A stretch of 40,096 nt of DNA from Bacillota bacterium (GTDB lineage Bacteria; Bacillota; Desulfitobacteriia; Desulfitobacteriales; JAJXUE01). A model generated the notes under the pieces. It saw only the letters and a list, made by a program, of their open reading frames with translations. It made no database searches and had not been told where the DNA came from. Position numbers and translations under genes: made by a program. Below, in pieces: positions 1 through 8,146 of the stretch (positions are counted from its first letter, which is position 1; each line of letters begins with the position of its first letter). The stretch lies in contig JAJXUE010000029.1 of NCBI GenBank assembly GCA_021783135.1, positions 1 through 40,096 of the forward strand, given 5' to 3'.

Positions 1-132
1 GGCAAAACGCACATGGGGTTGGGCCTTACCATTGTCAAACGGATTGTGGAGGCACACGGTGGCAACGTAAGTGCTAGTAGCGAGCTTGGAAAAGGCACTA
101 CTTTTTGGATCAGGCTGCCCTTAATTGCATAA
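1..132 (+). CDS. Sensor histidine kinase, C-terminal end (partial)
   Basis: Only the last 43 residues are present; the gene starts before the window. The frame opens at base 1 and stops with TAA at 130-132. The residues contain the G2 box of a GHKL ATPase domain ([16 protein letters not shown]) followed by the usual closing strands ([12 protein letters not shown]). This is the ATP-binding end of a two-component sensor kinase, which passes phosphate from a histidine to a partner response regulator. The sensing domain and the partner lie outside the window, so the signal cannot be named. A strong hairpin follows about 80 bases downstream, so this is the last gene of its transcript. Confidence 0.88.
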   Translation, partial: GKTHMGLGLTIVKRIVEAHGGNVSASSELGKGTTFWIRLPLIA

Positions 133-212
133 TTAAGTAATTGTTTAATCATCGAGTAATGTTCAAACGATCAGATTAGAAACGGCCTTGATATTGCAAT
201 ATTTAAGCTGTT

Positions 213-257
213 AATAGAGCAGACCTCACGGCATAAAGCTGTGAGGTCTGCTCTATT
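213..257. terminator. Bidirectional hairpin terminator
   Basis: Bases 213-229 pair perfectly with 241-257 (17 bp, core AGAGCAGACCTCAC), with an 11-base loop. It sits between the end of the plus-strand kinase gene and the end of the minus-strand DUF2680 gene, so it probably ends both transcripts. The T-tract is short. Confidence 0.75.
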
Positions 258-292
258 GTACCCGATGGTGTAGGGTTGCAGGGGCGCAGCAG

Positions 293-637
293 CTAAAAGC
301 TGTTAAAGGATTGTGGCACTGCACCGGGACCTCGCCCTCCCATGCGACCACAACCGCCGCCACAGATGCCGCCTAAACCTGGGCCCGGTTGGAAGCCATT
401 TTGTTCCGCATACTTATACACATCATCCATCCGCTGTTCGGCCAATTTGCCTTGATCTGCTGTAAGTTGCCCATTTTCCACATATTTTTGGACCAGTTGT
501 TTTTTAAGATCAAGGAGTTGTTGCTGCAATTGAGCAATTTGGGGGTTGCTAGGCGCCGTGGTCGCCCCTAAGACAATAGGAACCGCAATCAGCATAATTG
601 CTAGTGCCAGTACGCCTGCCAAGATTCTTTTGCGCAT
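293..637 (-). CDS. Secreted DUF2680-family protein with Gly/Cys-rich tail
   Basis: A 114-residue protein. It starts at ATG 637 after a near-perfect ribosome binding site (AAGGAGGTGATTC directly before the start). The N-terminus is a signal peptide: MRKR, then a hydrophobic run ending near Ala25. Residues 33-80 form a Gln/Leu/Lys-rich helical segment (QLQQQLLDLKKQLVQKY, then the NGQLTADQG and RMDDVYKYAEQNGF signatures) that matches the DUF2680 family of small exported Bacillota proteins. The end is rich in Gly with two Cys (residues about 86-106), which might bind metal; this is a guess. The family has no firm function. It is monocistronic and convergent with the kinase gene. Confidence 0.8.
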   Translation of the reverse strand: MRKRILAGVLALAIMLIAVPIVLGATTAPSNPQIAQLQQQLLDLKKQLVQKYVENGQLTADQGKLAEQRMDDVYKYAEQNGFQPGPGLGGICGGGCGRMGGRGPGAVPQSFNSF

Positions 638-823
638 TGAATCACCTCCTTAATGTAAATTTCTTACCATCTCTAGTTTACCCAGTTTAGTTTAGCAACC
701 TGTGTGCATAATGTGATTATTTTGTAACTATTGTACGCAGCAGGAAGTTTCCAATAATTGTAGAATGAATACTAATTGTGGAAGAATGATATGCTAGTCG
801 CATCAGGGAGGTGGCTTGGTAAA

Positions 824-2185
824 ATGAGCTTAAAGCGCAAAATGATTTTAAGTTTAGTGGTGGGGATAGTTTTGCTTACAATCAGCATTGCTTGGCCTAA
901 GAGCAATTATCTCTCTGGTTATAAGCCGCGGGAACCTCAAGGCTCGGTTACAACAAGCACCCCGGTCTCCCCAACACCAGCCAGTAAACCGCACTGGGTG
1001 GCTGCAAAGGGTGAAGTTGCATTCCCACCCCAAGGTATTCCCATCCTCTATTATCACTCTATTGCCAACTTACCTGGGAATGAACTTGGCGTGCCGCCGG
1101 CTCAATTTGATGCACAAATGCAATATTTGCATACCCAGGGTTACACTACAATTTCCCTTGACCAGCTGTACGCGGCCTTGACTAAAGGGGCTAAAGTCCC
1201 ACGCAAGCCAATCCTGTTAACCTTTGACGATGGGTATCCTGACAATTATTCTGTGGCCTTATCTATCTTGGAACGCTATGGATATACTGCCACTTTTTTT
1301 GTGGTGACAAGTTACATGCAACCAAGACAGGGTATGTTGACTTGGCCCGAGTTAAGCGCAATGTCCGACTACGGTATGACAATCGGTTCGCATACCGTGC
1401 ATCACCTCAACTTGAGCAAACTGCCGCTCGCGCAGCAAAGTGCTGAACTTAGCCAAAGTAAAGCAGAAATTCAACGCCACTTAGGCTTTGCAACTCCCTA
1501 TTTTTGCTACCCATATGGTGGTTATGATCCAGCAACGCTGCAAATGTTGCGGCAGACCGGCTATAAGCTGGCGGTAACAACTGATTCAGGTGTGGTAGAG
1601 CCCGGTGATAATGTGTTGCGATTGAAACGGATCTATGTGAATGGCTTAAAGAATCTTGCCGCCTTTAAAGCTAAGTTAGCACAGCTGACCCAACAGGCGC
1701 AAAGGTTACAAGAAATGTATCAGCAAGGTTATGCGGCTTTTTTTCAGCACAAGTATGCGGACGCAATAGGCTTGGAAAACGCGGTACTCGCACAGGATAG
1801 CGGTTCCGCTCAGGCCTACAATGTCAAAGGGATTGCCCAGTGTTATGCCGGCCAGTTTAGCGCCGGAATGGCCAACATCGATAAAGCGTTGGCAATCAAC
1901 CCTGACTATGGCTATGCTCGATTCAATAAGGCCTTAGCCTACGAGCTTTACGGCCAATACGCTAACGCTTTAAATTGGTATAATCGTGATCTGCAAATCG
2001 AAAACTACGTATGGAGCTACTACGGAATCGCTGCTATCTATGGCAGAAAGGCTGATGTCGCTAACACGGTAAAGTATCTAAAACTGGCCATCAACTTGGA
2101 TCCCGAAGTCAAACAAGTTGCGCGGACTGAAGCAGATTTTGCGCCGGTTCACAATAGCAGTTTATTTCAGGCTTTGCTGCAGTAA
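824..2185 (+). CDS. Membrane-anchored polysaccharide deacetylase with C-terminal TPR repeats
   Basis: The frame is open from a TTG at 776, but ATG 824 is preferred because GGGAGGTGG (806-814) lies about 10 bases upstream; this gives 453 residues. Residues 1-25 are a basic start plus one hydrophobic helix, so a signal anchor. Residues about 70-285 are a NodB/CE4 deacetylase: TFDDG near residue 133 (catalytic Asp and metal-binding Asp), SHTVHH near 190 (metal His pair), and a YPYGGYD motif. CE4 enzymes remove N-acetyl groups from peptidoglycan or related polymers; the substrate here is unknown. Residues about 290-445 hold repeated TPR-like helices (AYNVKGIAQCYAGQF, then YARFNKALAYELYGQYANAL), suggesting a protein partner outside the membrane. 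It is a single gene ending at a hairpin. Confidence 0.85.
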   Translation: MSLKRKMILSLVVGIVLLTISIAWPKSNYLSGYKPREPQGSVTTSTPVSPTPASKPHWVAAKGEVAFPPQGIPILYYHSIANLPGNELGVPPAQFDAQMQYLHTQGYTTISLDQLYAALTKGAKVPRKPILLTFDDGYPDNYSVALSILERYGYTATFFVVTSYMQPRQGMLTWPELSAMSDYGMTIGSHTVHHLNLSKLPLAQQSAELSQSKAEIQRHLGFATPYFCYPYGGYDPATLQMLRQTGYKLAVTTDSGVVEPGDNVLRLKRIYVNGLKNLAAFKAKLAQLTQQAQRLQEMYQQGYAAFFQHKYADAIGLENAVLAQDSGSAQAYNVKGIAQCYAGQFSAGMANIDKALAINPDYGYARFNKALAYELYGQYANALNWYNRDLQIENYVWSYYGIAAIYGRKADVANTVKYLKLAINLDPEVKQVARTEADFAPVHNSSLFQALLQ

Positions 2186-2193
2186 AAATTAAG

Positions 2194-2233
2194 GGCGGCA
2201 AGAAACCCTATGACGCAGGTGGTTCTTGTCGCC
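2194..2233. terminator. Hairpin between convergent genes
   Basis: GGCGGCAAGAA-ACC (2194-2207) pairs with GGTTCTTGTCGCC (2221-2233), with one G-U pair and one bulged A. It lies between the deacetylase stop and the end of the minus-strand UPF0145 gene. The T-run after it is weak on the plus strand. Confidence 0.55.
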
Positions 2234-2266
2234 TCTAATGTTTTGGTCTAGTTTGGGTTATGTTAG

Positions 2267-2593
2267 TTAATCTATTTTTTCCACCACAACACCTGTACCA
2301 TATGCAACAATCTCGCTCATCGTTTGAGCTAATTCGCTGGAATCAAAGCGCATCATCACGATAGCGTTAGAGCCCATGGCCTGAGCGTTTTTTACCAAAC
2401 GGTCTACGGCCTGTTTGCGTGCATCTTCCAACATGGAGGTATATTCATGAATTTCTCCACCGGCTAAACTGCGTAACCCGGCCACTAAGTTCCCGCCAAT
2501 CCCGCGGCTGCGCACGACCAGACCAAATACTTCGCCCTTAACTTCGGTAACCCTGTAGCCTGGGATGTTTTCCGTCGTAACCACTAGCATCAT
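2267..2593 (-). CDS. UPF0145 (YbjQ-like) heavy-metal-binding-domain family protein
   Basis: The 108-residue protein reads MMLVVTTENIPGYRV near its start and contains GEVFGLVVRSRGIGGN, then an EYTSMLEDARKQAVDRL helix and GSNAIVMMRFDSSE. These are hallmarks of the YbjQ/UPF0145 family of small homo-oligomeric proteins with an alpha/beta sandwich fold. The molecular function is not established. The same frame stays open upstream for another 103 codons, but that part looks like random translation, while GGAAGGAAGGG lies a few bases before the ATG pair at 2588-2593. A good promoter (2621-2648) lies just upstream, which also argues against the longer form. It is divergent from mgsA. Confidence 0.85.
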   Translation of the reverse strand: MMLVVTTENIPGYRVTEVKGEVFGLVVRSRGIGGNLVAGLRSLAGGEIHEYTSMLEDARKQAVDRLVKNAQAMGSNAIVMMRFDSSELAQTMSEIVAYGTGVVVEKID

Positions 2594-2620
2594 GCAATCA
2601 CCCTTCCTTCCGTTTGAATA

Positions 2621-2648
2621 ATTATAGCGCACCAATATGGGGTTGTAA
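2621..2648 (-). promoter_or_regulatory. Sigma-A-type promoter for the UPF0145 gene
   Basis: On the minus strand TTACAA (2648-2643) and a consensus TATAAT (2626-2621) are separated by 16 bases, about 30 bases before the start codon. Confidence 0.6.
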
Positions 2649-2798
2649 AAGTTCCCAATGGATGCCAAATAACTACTTTGAATAAAAAATATGTGCGAAA
2701 GAACAAAGCTAGGCAGGAATAATGTAATAACGCACGAAATAATCCGAGATAGGTCGATTCTAATGACTGATTTTAGAGAAAACAAGGAGATGACCTTA

Positions 2799-3176
2799 AT
2801 GATAAAACTTGCGTTGGTGGCGCATGATGCCAGAAAACCGGAAATGGCAGAGTTTGTTAAGCGATATCGTTCAACTCTGGAAAAGTGCGAAATTACTGCC
2901 ACAGGTACAACGGGAAAGATTGTGGAAGAAGTAACCGGCTTAAAAGTTAAAAGGGTTCAGTCAGGACCTCTGGGTGGCGATCAACAAATTGGCAGCCTGA
3001 TTGCCTGCAATAATTTGGATATGGTAATTTTCCTGCGTGATCCTCTGACTGCTCAACCACACGAACCGGATATAACAGCATTACTACGCTTGTGCGATGT
3101 GCATAATATTCCTTTGGCGACTAATTGGAACAGTGCTGAAATACTCATTGAGCATATTGCCAGACTGCAAGGATAA
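2799..3176 (+). CDS. mgsA: Methylglyoxal synthase
   Basis: The enzyme converts dihydroxyacetone phosphate to methylglyoxal and phosphate, a bypass of lower glycolysis used when sugar phosphates build up. The 125-residue protein has the family's features: [11 protein letters not shown] at the start (substrate phosphate site and an active-site Asp), the ATGTTG loop, [10 protein letters not shown] with the catalytic Asp61, FLRDPL, and PHEPD with His88 and Asp91. The start is ATG 2799, because AAGGAG (2784-2789) lies 9 bases upstream; the open frame extends to 2691, but no better start is seen. Usual length is about 120-150, so it is complete. nagA follows after 53 bases and is probably co-transcribed. 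Confidence 0.95.
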   Translation: MIKLALVAHDARKPEMAEFVKRYRSTLEKCEITATGTTGKIVEEVTGLKVKRVQSGPLGGDQQIGSLIACNNLDMVIFLRDPLTAQPHEPDITALLRLCDVHNIPLATNWNSAEILIEHIARLQG

Positions 3177-3229
3177 ATAAAACAGGTAAGGCGTCAAGCA
3201 AGAGTGACAGGCAGCGGGGAGATATAAGC

Positions 3230-4459
3230 TTGGGTACAGGTATAATCGTGCATGCGGCTTTAGTTTTGCCAGAGGGTGTGAGAGCAGATGGCACTCTTTG
3301 CTTTGATGTTGGGAAAATTACCACTCTAGTAACAGGTGATTACGGGTTGGGTGAGCTGCAGCAGCACGCTACGGCGCTTGAACCCGATAATAGTGTTGCC
3401 TGCTGGGATTTGCAGGGAGACTATCTTATCCCCGGCTTGATTGATATGCACGTGCACGGAGCCGGTGGCCACGATGTTATGGATGGCACACCTGCGAGTA
3501 TGCTGGAGATGAGTAAAAACTTACTGCACGCAGGTACGGTGGCCTTCTTGCCTACAACCTTGTCCGGCTCGCCGGATTGTCTGAGCCGGGTCCTCGCTAA
3601 TATCAGTACATATAAGCGCGTCAATTCGCCAACCTGCTCTGATCCGGTGGCCGAGGTCTTAGGTGTACATCTGGAAGGCCCTTTCCTGACGCCCGAATTT
3701 GCCGGTGCCCAGTCGCGCGGGAAAATTTGGCCGCTCACTCGACCGGGAGCACCGGATTACTTGCGCCGGTTGACGCAGACATTTCCAGATTTGATTCGTA
3801 TTTTGACTTTGGCACCTGAACGGCCGGATGCGGCAGCATTGACTCGGTGCTGTTTGGCGACAGGGATAATTCCGGCTGTAGGGCATTCGGGGGCAGACTA
3901 TGAGGTAATGCTGGCAGCCTTGGGGTGGGGTATACAGCGGGTGACCCACGCCTTTAATGCTATGCCCGCATTGCACCAGCGCAACCCCGGCTTGCTCACG
4001 GCTGCCTTAAATGATAAGGCGACAGTAATCGAGCTTATCGCCGACGGAATCCATATCCACCCCGCTGTCTTAGAACTGGCATTAAAGCTTAAAGGTCCAG
4101 ATAGGGTGTGCTTGGTGTCGGATGCCACTCGGGCCATGGGTATGCCGGATGGCTGTTATGAACTAGGCGGCAATACAACGACGGTGTACGGCGGCATACC
4201 CCGTCTAGAGGACGGAACTCTGGCAGGCAGTGCCTGTTCCTTGTTGCAGGGAATACGCAACTTGGTTCACAAGGTGCACTGTCCTCTCGCAACGGCTGTA
4301 AATACAGCAAGCTTGAACCCGGCGCGACAGCTGGGAGTTGAACAACGTTTGGGCAGTTTGACACCTGGTAAAGATGCGACCTTTATCCGTCTTTCGCCTC
4401 AACTGGAGTTAAAACAGATTTGGTATCAAGGTAATCTCGTGCGAGATCAAATGTCATAA
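3230..4459 (+). CDS. nagA: N-acetylglucosamine-6-phosphate deacetylase
   Basis: This amidohydrolase removes acetate from GlcNAc-6-phosphate to give glucosamine-6-phosphate, feeding amino sugars from wall recycling or chitin into glycolysis or new wall precursors. The 409 residues include the metal-binding HxH (DMHVHGAGG), HLEGPFLTPEFAG with the metal-binding Glu, TLAPE, VGHSGA, THAFNAMP, ADGIHIHPA and the catalytic Asp in LVSDATRAMG, in the family order. The start is TTG 3230 after GGGGAG; no ATG fits better. It is slightly longer than the usual 380-395 because of about 20 extra residues near the N-terminus. No nagB or sugar transporter lies beside it. Confidence 0.93.
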   Translation: MGTGIIVHAALVLPEGVRADGTLCFDVGKITTLVTGDYGLGELQQHATALEPDNSVACWDLQGDYLIPGLIDMHVHGAGGHDVMDGTPASMLEMSKNLLHAGTVAFLPTTLSGSPDCLSRVLANISTYKRVNSPTCSDPVAEVLGVHLEGPFLTPEFAGAQSRGKIWPLTRPGAPDYLRRLTQTFPDLIRILTLAPERPDAAALTRCCLATGIIPAVGHSGADYEVMLAALGWGIQRVTHAFNAMPALHQRNPGLLTAALNDKATVIELIADGIHIHPAVLELALKLKGPDRVCLVSDATRAMGMPDGCYELGGNTTTVYGGIPRLEDGTLAGSACSLLQGIRNLVHKVHCPLATAVNTASLNPARQLGVEQRLGSLTPGKDATFIRLSPQLELKQIWYQGNLVRDQMS

Positions 4460-4493
4460 GTTAGTGGAATTTGTTGGATAAATATAGTTGAGC

Positions 4494-4521
4494 TTGGAAC
4501 TGATGTTCGTTAAACTATAAG
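4494..4521 (+). promoter_or_regulatory. Possible promoter for comM
   Basis: TTGGAA (4494-4499) and TATAAG (4516-4521) are spaced by 16 bases, 34 bases before the comM start. The match is moderate and rests on sequence alone. Confidence 0.35.
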
Positions 4522-4554
4522 AGGAGTAGTCGTAGTTGCAAGGAGGCTAGGCAT

Positions 4555-6096
4555 ATGCTTGCTAAAGTACATGCTTTGACATTGAGCGGTTTAGAAGGCC
4601 ATCTGATTGAGGTGGAAGTCGATGTGGCCAATGGCCTACCTGCATTTGAAATTGTCGGACTACCAGCCATAATCGTGCGCGAGGCCAAAGAAAGGGTTCG
4701 TTCCGCTATTCGCAATTCCGGCTTAACCTTTCCTATGCAACGGATTACCGTTAATTTGGCTCCGGCCGATTTAAAAAAGGAAGGACCTGGTTTAGATCTG
4801 GGTATTGCCGTAGGGATATTAGCAGCGACTCAGCAAGTTGGCAATGGCAATGCTCTTGCCCGGACGGTATTTTTGGGCGAACTCTCGCTTGACGGGACCC
4901 TCAAAGGCATTCCTGGCGTCTTGCCGATGGCCTGTACTTTGGGTGCTCAACGCGATTTCAATACCTTGATTTTACCTCAAGCTAATGCCCCGGAAGGTGC
5001 CTTAGTTGAGGAATTGCAGGTCTATGGCGCCGAGCATTTGAGCCAGGTTGTGCGCCATTTAACCAAGGGTACGGAATTGATGAGAAGTGCCTTTGCGCAA
5101 CCGGAGACTGCCCCAGGTAAGTTGCCCGTTGATTTCAGTGATATTAAAGGGCAGGCCAGCGTCAAAAGAGCGTTGGAAGTTGCTGCAGCGGGTAACCATA
5201 ATATCATGTTAATCGGTCCGCCCGGTACGGGTAAAACTATGCTCGCCCGAGCCTTGCCAGGAATTATGCCTGATATGAGCTTCGGAGAAGCCTTAGAAGT
5301 TACAAAAATTTATAGTGTGGCCGGCATGCTTCCTCCGAATCAACCGCTGATGCAGCAACGGCCCTTTCGCTCACCCCACCACAGTACCACCGCCACCGGT
5401 TTGGTCGGCGGTGGCCGCGTGCCCAAACCGGGTGAAATCAGCCTGGCGAATCATGGGGTTTTATTTTTAGATGAGTTGCCGGAATTTAGCCGTGATGCCT
5501 TGGAGGCCTTGCGACAACCTCTAGAGGATCGGACTATTACAGTATCGCGGGTTGCGGCGGCTTTAACCTATCCAGCCCGTATTATGGTGGTAGCTTCACT
5601 TAACCCTTGTCCTTGCGGTTTGGCGAGCGAGAATGGGGGTATGGATTGCACCTGTACCCCTCTGCAGATTGCCCGTTATAAGTCGCGTATTTCCGGTCCG
5701 CTCTTAGACAGGATGGACATTCAAATTGAGGTACCGAAGATTCCCTTTGACCAGTTGACCGATGACGCAGAGGGGGAAAAATCGACCGCACTTAAGCGAA
5801 GAGTGGAGCAAGCCCGCAGAATTCAGGCTGCCAGGATGGACGGTATATATGCGGCTAATGCCGAAATGAGCGCACGTCAAGTCAGGTTATTTGCTCCCTT
5901 GGACCGTGAGAGCCGTGAACTGCTCCAAAAGGCCTATCAGTACTTAAATCTCAGTGCCCGAGCGCATGCGAAAATTTTAAAGGTCGCGAGAACGATTGCG
6001 GATTTGGCGGGCGAACCAGACATTAACGTCAACCACTTGGCGGAAGCTATCCGGTACCGCTCGTTTGATAGGGGCAGTCGAGGCGTAGCGGGATAG
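4555..6096 (+). CDS. comM: YifB/ComM family Mg-chelatase-like AAA+ ATPase
   Basis: ComM proteins are hexameric DNA helicases that help integrate incoming DNA by branch migration during natural transformation. The start at ATG 4555 follows AAGGAGG. The 513 residues show an N-terminal Lon-protease-like (ChlI) domain (residues about 1-170, ANGLPAFEIVGLP), Walker A GPPGTGKT (about 221-228), the PFRSPHHS motif, Walker B LFLDELPEF (about 303), then a CPCG...C-T-C cluster and the Mg_chelatase_C domain (about 400-505, SARAHAKILKVARTIADL). Length is typical. In many Bacillota comM lies next to dprA; here dprA begins about 6.6 kb downstream with repair and spore genes between them. Confidence 0.93.
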   Translation: MLAKVHALTLSGLEGHLIEVEVDVANGLPAFEIVGLPAIIVREAKERVRSAIRNSGLTFPMQRITVNLAPADLKKEGPGLDLGIAVGILAATQQVGNGNALARTVFLGELSLDGTLKGIPGVLPMACTLGAQRDFNTLILPQANAPEGALVEELQVYGAEHLSQVVRHLTKGTELMRSAFAQPETAPGKLPVDFSDIKGQASVKRALEVAAAGNHNIMLIGPPGTGKTMLARALPGIMPDMSFGEALEVTKIYSVAGMLPPNQPLMQQRPFRSPHHSTTATGLVGGGRVPKPGEISLANHGVLFLDELPEFSRDALEALRQPLEDRTITVSRVAAALTYPARIMVVASLNPCPCGLASENGGMDCTCTPLQIARYKSRISGPLLDRMDIQIEVPKIPFDQLTDDAEGEKSTALKRRVEQARRIQAARMDGIYAANAEMSARQVRLFAPLDRESRELLQKAYQYLNLSARAHAKILKVARTIADLAGEPDINVNHLAEAIRYRSFDRGSRGVAG

Positions 6097-6256
6097 AAAT
6101 AGAAAATTGCGAATTCTGTGCCGAAGTTTGTTAAATAGTGGAAAAATAAGACCAATAATCCAACCAAGCAAGGAATTCACTTAGTAAATACTGAATAGTA
6201 TTGCAATAGTATCTTTCGTTGCTAAGTATTATTTCAGATTGGTTAGGATGGTGCTA

Positions 6257-7114
6257 GTGCAAAATGCAGGTATAGCGCGAGATAAAAATACTATGGTAGT
6301 GCCCGTTGCAACGGCAATGTTGCTGTCGGGAGCTGTAATGATGGCTGCGCCTAATGCTGTCGGCAGTCAGACCAGTACTCTGGATACGTTTGATGTAAAA
6401 GCAGCATTTCACATAAATAGAGAATCGGTGCTAGCGGTGAACGGCGCAAACGAGGAACTTGCGTGGCAACATGCTCTATGCAGGGAGATTAGAGCCAAAA
6501 TGGCTCGGGCCAAGGAGGCCAAAGTAGCGGCAGCGGCTGAGGAGGCTGCTTTGAAAGTGGCCAAAGCCAAAGCGGATCAAGCCGCTAAAACTGCAGCGGA
6601 GTACGCTAAGAAGCAAATTGTTACAGCAGAACGGAAAAAGGCCGAATTGTTGGCGCAAGCTGAGGTAAAGAAAACTGCGCAGTGGAAATCAGTTAGTATG
6701 GCGCGACCTGCACAAGTATCCCGAAGTGGGGATTTCTCTGCTCAGTTAACTACAAAGGTGGTGGCTTTTGCCTTTAGCTTGCAAGGCGTACAGTATCAGT
6801 ATGGCGGTACTAATCCCCAACAGGGACTGGATTGTTCGGCGCTTACGTTATTGGCCTTTCATCAGGTCGGTATCAATCTGCCCCGCACTTCGAGTCAACA
6901 ATTTCGCATGGGTGTGGGTGTCCCCAGGTCCGCTTTACAACCAGGTGACTTGGTTTTCTTTAGTACTAATGGACCAGGGGCGAGCCATGTCGGAATCTAT
7001 TTGGGTAACGATGATTTTATTTCCACGACAACTAACGGAGTCATGATCCAAAAATTGACCAGCGTGTACTGGAACAAGTATTATCGCGGTGCGCGTCGGA
7101 TTAGCGCTGATTAA
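6257..7114 (+). CDS. Exported NlpC/P60 cell-wall hydrolase with coiled-coil stalk
   Basis: The frame is open from TTG 6239; ATG 6248 and GTG 6257 are also possible, and GTG 6257 is chosen because AGGATGG lies just upstream (low certainty). With this start there are 285 residues. A hydrophobic segment at about 13-35 acts as signal peptide or anchor. Residues about 78-140 are an Ala/Lys/Glu-rich helix, probably a coiled coil. Residues about 165-285 are an NlpC/P60 domain, which cleaves peptide stems of peptidoglycan: Cys193 in GLDCSAL and His244 in ASHVGIYLG are in place. The third triad position, commonly His, appears to be Ser256 (FISTTTNG). It is monocistronic and ends at a strong terminator. 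Confidence 0.85.
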   Translation: MQNAGIARDKNTMVVPVATAMLLSGAVMMAAPNAVGSQTSTLDTFDVKAAFHINRESVLAVNGANEELAWQHALCREIRAKMARAKEAKVAAAAEEAALKVAKAKADQAAKTAAEYAKKQIVTAERKKAELLAQAEVKKTAQWKSVSMARPAQVSRSGDFSAQLTTKVVAFAFSLQGVQYQYGGTNPQQGLDCSALTLLAFHQVGINLPRTSSQQFRMGVGVPRSALQPGDLVFFSTNGPGASHVGIYLGNDDFISTTTNGVMIQKLTSVYWNKYYRGARRISAD

Positions 7115-7135
7115 CCGTAGCCAATACGTGATTTG

Positions 7136-7161
7136 ATTCCCAGGTATGCCTGGGAATTTTT
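7136..7161 (+). terminator. Rho-independent terminator after the NlpC/P60 gene
   Basis: ATTCCCAGG (7136-7144) pairs with CCTGGGAAT (7149-7157) around a 4-base loop and runs directly into five Ts. Confidence 0.9.
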
Positions 7162-7247
7162 ATGTTTAGCCCTAAAGCAGGAGTTAGTAGGTTATTGCCG
7201 AATAATTCACGAATATCAGAAGCAAAAAGGCGGAAAAGTAAAAACAG

Positions 7248-7895
7248 ATGATTTATTGGACGATTTTTGTGGGTAGTTTGCTCATGGGATTTTCAGGCGC
7301 CATCATGCCGGGACCTCTGTTGACTGTCACAATTAATGAAAGTTTGCGCCGGGGAGCTAAAGCCGGGCCGCAGTTAGTCGTTGGGCATGCTTTATTGGAA
7401 TTAACTTTAGTGGGGCTGATTCTGGGCGGTTTAGGCACAGTTATTACTCTGCCTCCAGTCAAAGGGTGCATAGGTGTGGTCGGTGGGGTTTTCTTACTCT
7501 GGATGGCCTACGGTATTTTACGCGATGCGGCGAATAATAAAACCTCGCTTGATCTAGTAGGCAACGCCGGACGCGGCAATTTAAACCCTTTCATCGCCGG
7601 AATTACAACTAGCGCTGCTAATCCGTACTGGTCTATTTGGTGGGCATCGGTGGGGGCCGGCTCGCTGTTATTGGCGGGAGTTTATGGATTTGCGGGGCTG
7701 GTAGTATTCTATTTTGGCCACATATTGGCCGATTTTACTTGGTACTCGGTAGTTTCTCTGGCTGTAGCCGGCGGTAAACGCTTGTTTACAGCGCGAATAT
7801 ATCGCCTTATTCTGGCGGTTTGCGGTGTTTTCTTGTTGGGCTTGGCCGGCTATTTCATCCACTCCGGGTTGAACTTTTTTTATCAAGCAATGTAA
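7248..7895 (+). CDS. LysE/RhtB-family membrane exporter
   Basis: A 215-residue hydrophobic protein with about six membrane helices. Near the N-terminus it has GFSGAIMPGPLLTVTINESLRRGAKAG split over two helices; this MPGPL-type motif followed by RRG is typical of the LysE superfamily of amino-acid and metabolite exporters. Later features are NPYWSIWWASVG and a C-terminal helix ending VFLLGLAGYFI. The substrate cannot be read from the sequence. The start is ATG 7248; the ribosome binding site (AAAGGCGG near 7226-7233) is rather far. It is separated from the gene before it by a terminator and converges with the SASP gene, with which it shares a hairpin. Confidence 0.85.
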   Translation: MIYWTIFVGSLLMGFSGAIMPGPLLTVTINESLRRGAKAGPQLVVGHALLELTLVGLILGGLGTVITLPPVKGCIGVVGGVFLLWMAYGILRDAANNKTSLDLVGNAGRGNLNPFIAGITTSAANPYWSIWWASVGAGSLLLAGVYGFAGLVVFYFGHILADFTWYSVVSLAVAGGKRLFTARIYRLILAVCGVFLLGLAGYFIHSGLNFFYQAM

Positions 7896-7901
7896 AACGA
7901 C

Positions 7902-7925
7902 AGCGGGGAGATAAATCTCCCCGCT
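7902..7925. terminator. Bidirectional terminator between the exporter and SASP genes
   Basis: AGCGGGGAGAT (7902-7912) and ATCTCCCCGCT (7915-7925) are perfect inverted repeats, 11 bp. A TTTT follows on the minus strand after a few bases, so it fits best as the SASP terminator. Confidence 0.7.
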
Positions 7926-7929
7926 TGTA

Positions 7930-8109
7930 TCAACGATTTTGCATTAGCTGTCGTTCGGCCCGCTCGATTGCTTGTTTAACTAAAGAGCCGTTAATCCGGG
8001 AGGGAAGGGCGCCAAAACCTTCGCGTTGCGCTACATCGCCATAGCCTAATTCCTTTGCCAGTTCTAGCTTTAAGGAATCCGACATTATAGAACTGCGTCT
8101 TCTGGCCAT
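7930..8109 (-). CDS. Small acid-soluble spore protein, alpha/beta type
   Basis: A 59-residue gene read directly from the minus strand. ATG at 8109-8107 follows a perfect AGGAGG and the stop is TGA at 7932-7930. The protein begins MARRRSSIMSDSLKLELAKE, then has GYGDVAQREGFG and SRINGSLVKQAIERAERQL. This is the short alpha/beta SASP type found in spore-forming Clostridia and Negativicutes. The ELAKELG segment matches the GPR protease recognition region, and SRINGSLVK matches the second conserved DNA-binding motif. SASPs coat spore DNA, shift it toward A-form and protect it from UV, heat and hydrolysis, then supply amino acids on germination. A sigma-G-like promoter lies upstream. Confidence 0.9.
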   Translation of the reverse strand: MARRRSSIMSDSLKLELAKELGYGDVAQREGFGALPSRINGSLVKQAIERAERQLMQNR

Positions 8110-8146
8110 GTTTTTTCCTCCTAAATATAAATTTGGGGGCTAAAAC

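Noticed and set aside
2594-2902. N-terminal extension of the UPF0145 protein
   Set aside because: The extra 103 codons look random, overlap the mgsA start on the other strand, and the true start has both a ribosome binding site and a promoter.
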